From Streptomyces rishiriensis (GTDB taxonomy: Bacteria > Actinomycetota > Actinomycetes > Streptomycetales > Streptomycetaceae): DNA of 64,000 nt. Position numbers and translations under genes: made by a program. Location: assembly GCF_030815485.1 (NCBI RefSeq), contig NZ_JAUSWV010000002.1, positions 62,001 to 126,000 on the forward strand, given 5' to 3'. The first letter of the stretch is position 1; every line of letters starts with the position of its first letter. Below, in pieces: positions 35,701 to 64,000 of this stretch. The notes beneath the pieces are model-generated. The model saw only the letters and a list, made by a program, of their open reading frames with translations. It searched no databases and was not told the DNA's origin.

Positions 35701-38364
35701 CATCGAAACCAGCAACCGGCCCAGGCCGCCCTCCTCACGACGCAGCGAACCACCGACCACGACACGAGACCGGACCATGTCATCCGCCTCGTCCACGATC
35801 TCGCTGACCGGCTGGACCAGAACCGGGTGAGCGCTCGACTCCACGAACACCGAGTAACCCTCACCCAGCAGGTCGGCGATCGCGGGACCGAAACGGACCT
35901 GGCTACGCAGGTTCCGGTACCAGTACCCGCCGCCCAGGACACCCGCGTCCTTTACCCACTCACCCGTCACCGTCGAGTAGAAAGGAACCAGCGGTGCCTG
36001 AGCACGGATGTCGGAGAACGCCTCGCCCAGGACCTCCTCGATCGCCTCGACGTGCCGGGTGTGGGAGGCGTAGTCCACCGCCACCCGGCGCACGCGGACG
36101 CCATCCGCCGCAAGGACATCGAGGGCTTCGGCGAGGGCTTCGGCATCACCGGCGATCACCACCGACGTGGGACTGTTGACCGCCGCCACCTCGATTCGAT
36201 CGGCCCACCGCTCGATACGTTCGGCCACTTCGGTCTCGGACAGCGCCACCGACGCCATACCACCCCGGCCCGCCAGACTGCCCGCGATGACCTGGCTGCG
36301 TACCGCCACCACCTGGGCAGCATCCTCAAGCGACAACGCACCCGCTACACACGCGGCCGCGATCTCACCCTGCGAATGACCCACCACCGCATCCGGCACC
36401 ACACCCACCGACGCCCACACCGCAGCCAGACCCACCATCACCGCGAAACTCGCCGGCTGCACCACATCCACCCGCTCCAGCAGCGCAGCCGGAACATCCC
36501 CCCGCAACACATCCACCAACGGCCAGTCCACCCACCCCTCGAGCGCCGCCGCGCACTCAGCGATCCGCTCCGCGAACACCGGTGAGGAATCGAGGAGTTC
36601 ACGGCCCATGCCCACCCACTGCGAACCCTGACCGGGGAACACCAGCACGGTCCGCCCCGCGACCGCGGCCGACGACAACCCGCCGGTGACCACACCAGCA
36701 CGGGACTCGCCCCGCGCCAGCGCCTCCAGACCCGCCACAGCCTCACTCCGCGAACCGGCCACCACCACCGCCCGCTCGGACAACATCGCCCGCCGAGCGA
36801 CCAACGCACCCGCCGCATCCGGCAGCGACACCTCACTGGAGTCCACAAAGGACGCCAACCGACCGGCCTGGCCCGCCAGGGACCCGGCAGTCCTCGCCGA
36901 CACCACCAGCGGCACCACACCGTCGCCGACGTCCACCATCGACTCAGGCACCGACTCAGGCACCGACTCCACCGGCGTCACGGGCTGCTCTTCCGGGGCC
37001 TGTTCCAGGATCAGGTGCGCATTCGTCCCACTGACACCGAAGGACGACACACCAGCGCGGCGTGGCCGGCCGGTGTCGGGCCACTCCCGCGACTCGGTCA
37101 GCAGCTCGACCGCGCCCGCGGTCCAGTCCACCTTCGCCGACGGGGCATCGACATGCAGCGTGGGCGGCATGACCCCGTGCCGCAGCGCCTGCACCATCTT
37201 GATCACACCAGCCACCCCCGCCGCCGCCTGGGCATGACCGATGTTCGACTTCAACGACCCCAGCCACAACGGCCGGTCCTCGGGCCGGTCCTGCCCGTAA
37301 GTGGCGATCAGCGCCTGCGCCTCGATCGGATCACCCAGAACCGTCCCCGTCCCATGCCCCTCCACCACATCCACATCCGCCGGCGAAAGACCCGCATTGG
37401 CAAGCGCCTTACGGATCACCCGCTGCTGCGACGGACCGTTCGGCGCCGTCAGACCATTCGACGCGCCGTCCTGATTCACCGCGCTGCCACGGATCACCGC
37501 GAGCACCCGATGCCCACGCCGCCGGGCCTCCGACAACCGTTCCAGAACCACCACCCCGACGCCCTCGGCCCAACCGGTGCCGTCCGCGGCGTCTGAGAAC
37601 GCCTTGACCCGGCCGTCGACGGCGAGGCCGCCATGGCGCGAGAACGCCACGAACGCCCCCGGCGTCGCCATCACCGTGGCCCCGCCCGCCAGCGCCAGCG
37701 AGCACTCCCCCTGCCGCAGCGCCTGCGCCGCCAGATGGATCGCGACCAGCGAGGACGAACACGCCGCGTCCACCGTCACCGCCGGCCCCTCAAAACCGAA
37801 CACATACGACACCCGACCCGAGGCCACACTCGTCATCGCCCCCGTGCCGATAAACCCTTCCAGTTCCGCCGCGCTGAAGCCGTACCCCTGTTCATAGACG
37901 CCGGAGAACACCGCGACCTCTTGGCCCTTCAACGTCCCCGGGTCGACCCCGGCCTGTTCCAACGCCTCCCACGAGGTCTCCAGCAGCAACCGCTGCTGCG
38001 GATCCATCGCCAGCGCCTCACGCGGCGAGATCCCGAAGAAACCCGCGTCGAACTCCGCCGCGTCATACAGGAACCCGCCCCGGGGCACGTAGGGGGTGTC
38101 GGCCTGGCCCGGGACGGAGTCGAACAAGCCCTCCAGATCCCAGCCACGATCAGACGGAAAACCGGACATACCGTCCCGGCCCTCGCTGACCAGCCGCCAC
38201 AAATCCTCCGGACCCGCCACACCACCGGGCAGACGACACGCCATACCCACAAGCGCAACCGGCTCCGACTTCTCGGCCTCAAGCTCCAGCACACGCTGAT
38301 GGGAACGGCGTGCCTCTGCGAGGGTCCGCTTGAGATAGTCGCGAAGCTTGCTTTCATCTGCCAT
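32729..38364 (-). CDS. Type I PKS, module 6 (KS-AT-DH-KR-ACP), frame broken near 35500
   Basis: One gene read as two overlapping frames (35425-38364 and 32729-35503). The break is two extra bases (AC) at about 35500-35503 compared with the otherwise matching module 5 sequence at 41209-41230. Repaired, it is a ~1.88-kilo-residue protein: docking helix [17 protein letters not shown] with [11 protein letters not shown] with YASH (methylmalonyl); DH with [25 protein letters not shown] and [14 protein letters not shown] with GGTGSLG, LDD and [18 protein letters not shown] with [12 protein letters not shown]-terminal tail [14 protein letters not shown]. Active DH and KR predict a double bond. If the break is real, translation stops at the start of the DH and module 6 is dead. 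A sequencing error is the simpler reading. Confidence 0.9.
34283..36029 (-). repeat. Near-identical block, module 6 copy (pairs with 40001-41745)
   Basis: It covers the last part of the AT, the DH and the structural linker before the KR. Offset to the module 5 copy is 5718 below the frame break and 5716 above it, which is how the two extra bases are located. A second shared block, 32978-33436 with 38662-39120, covers the ACP region. Confidence 0.88.
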
Positions 38365-38403
38365 CGGGGTTCAGCTCCTAGAGGCTGTGACAGTCGGCGG
38401 TTG

Positions 38404-49407
<11,004 letters not shown>

Positions 49408-49466
49408 CTCGGTAGGTCCTCCGTCTTTGTCGCTGCCGATAAACCACATGTCGGTAAGTCGGGTGA

Positions 49467-64000
<14,534 letters not shown>

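Overview
The window is high-GC actinomycete DNA, almost certainly Streptomyces: GC-rich third codon positions, Streptomyces-type ribosome sites, an IS701-type relic and a rifamycin-like gene order. It holds the downstream two thirds or so of a biosynthetic cluster for a naphthalenic ansamycin macrolactam, with ordinary chromosomal genes on the left. The left edge cuts a glycogen-debranching-type glucosidase. The right edge cuts the first PKS gene inside or just after its loading carrier protein.

Left flank (1-7.9 kb): glucosidase (partial) and GT4 glycosyltransferase; a transporter/amidohydrolase pair divergent from a TetR regulator; then a scarred stretch with a barstar fragment, a MazF/PemK-like gene and a decayed IS701-type transposase. 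I take this scar as the cluster boundary.

Tailoring and precursor genes (7.9-14.5 kb): an FAD monooxygenase of the Rif-Orf19/MhpA type diverges from a type II thioesterase. Next come remnants of an aminodehydroquinate dehydratase (RifJ-like) and an alpha/beta hydrolase. A tight CCR - KAS III - 3-hydroxyacyl-CoA dehydrogenase operon follows. Known clusters with this triad (divergolide; ansalactam is a comparable product) make isobutylmalonyl-CoA.

AHBA block (14.5-20.8 kb, minus strand): rifG-rifH-(rifI)-rifK-rifL-rifM in the same order as the rifamycin cluster, mostly with overlapping stop/start codons. rifI is a pseudogene. rifN (kanosamine kinase) and an intact rifJ are not in the window.

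Release and assembly line (20.9-64 kb, minus strand): a RifF-type amide synthase lies behind five PKS genes. They are transcribed from the right edge leftward and carry a loading ACP plus eight extension modules. Predicted modules: M1 methylmalonyl, KR active, DH truncated; M2 malonyl, no KR, DH decayed; M3 methylmalonyl, KR dead; M4, M5 and M6 methylmalonyl with DH and KR; M7 methylmalonyl, KR active, DH truncated; M8 DH and KR with an atypical AT (AAGH motif) that probably takes the branched extender. M1-M3 match RifA, which supplies the tetraketide that becomes the naphthalene nucleus. There is no thioesterase domain: RifF would close the lactam.

Two PKS genes (M6, and the M1-M3 gene inside M2) carry frame breaks. 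They are either sequencing errors or real lesions, and the first can be shown directly against a near-identical copy in M5. Long near-identical blocks link M1 with M7, M5 with M6, and M5 with M4, so the assembly line is a recent recombination mosaic. If colinear and using isobutylmalonyl-CoA, the backbone would have about 33 carbons (inference).
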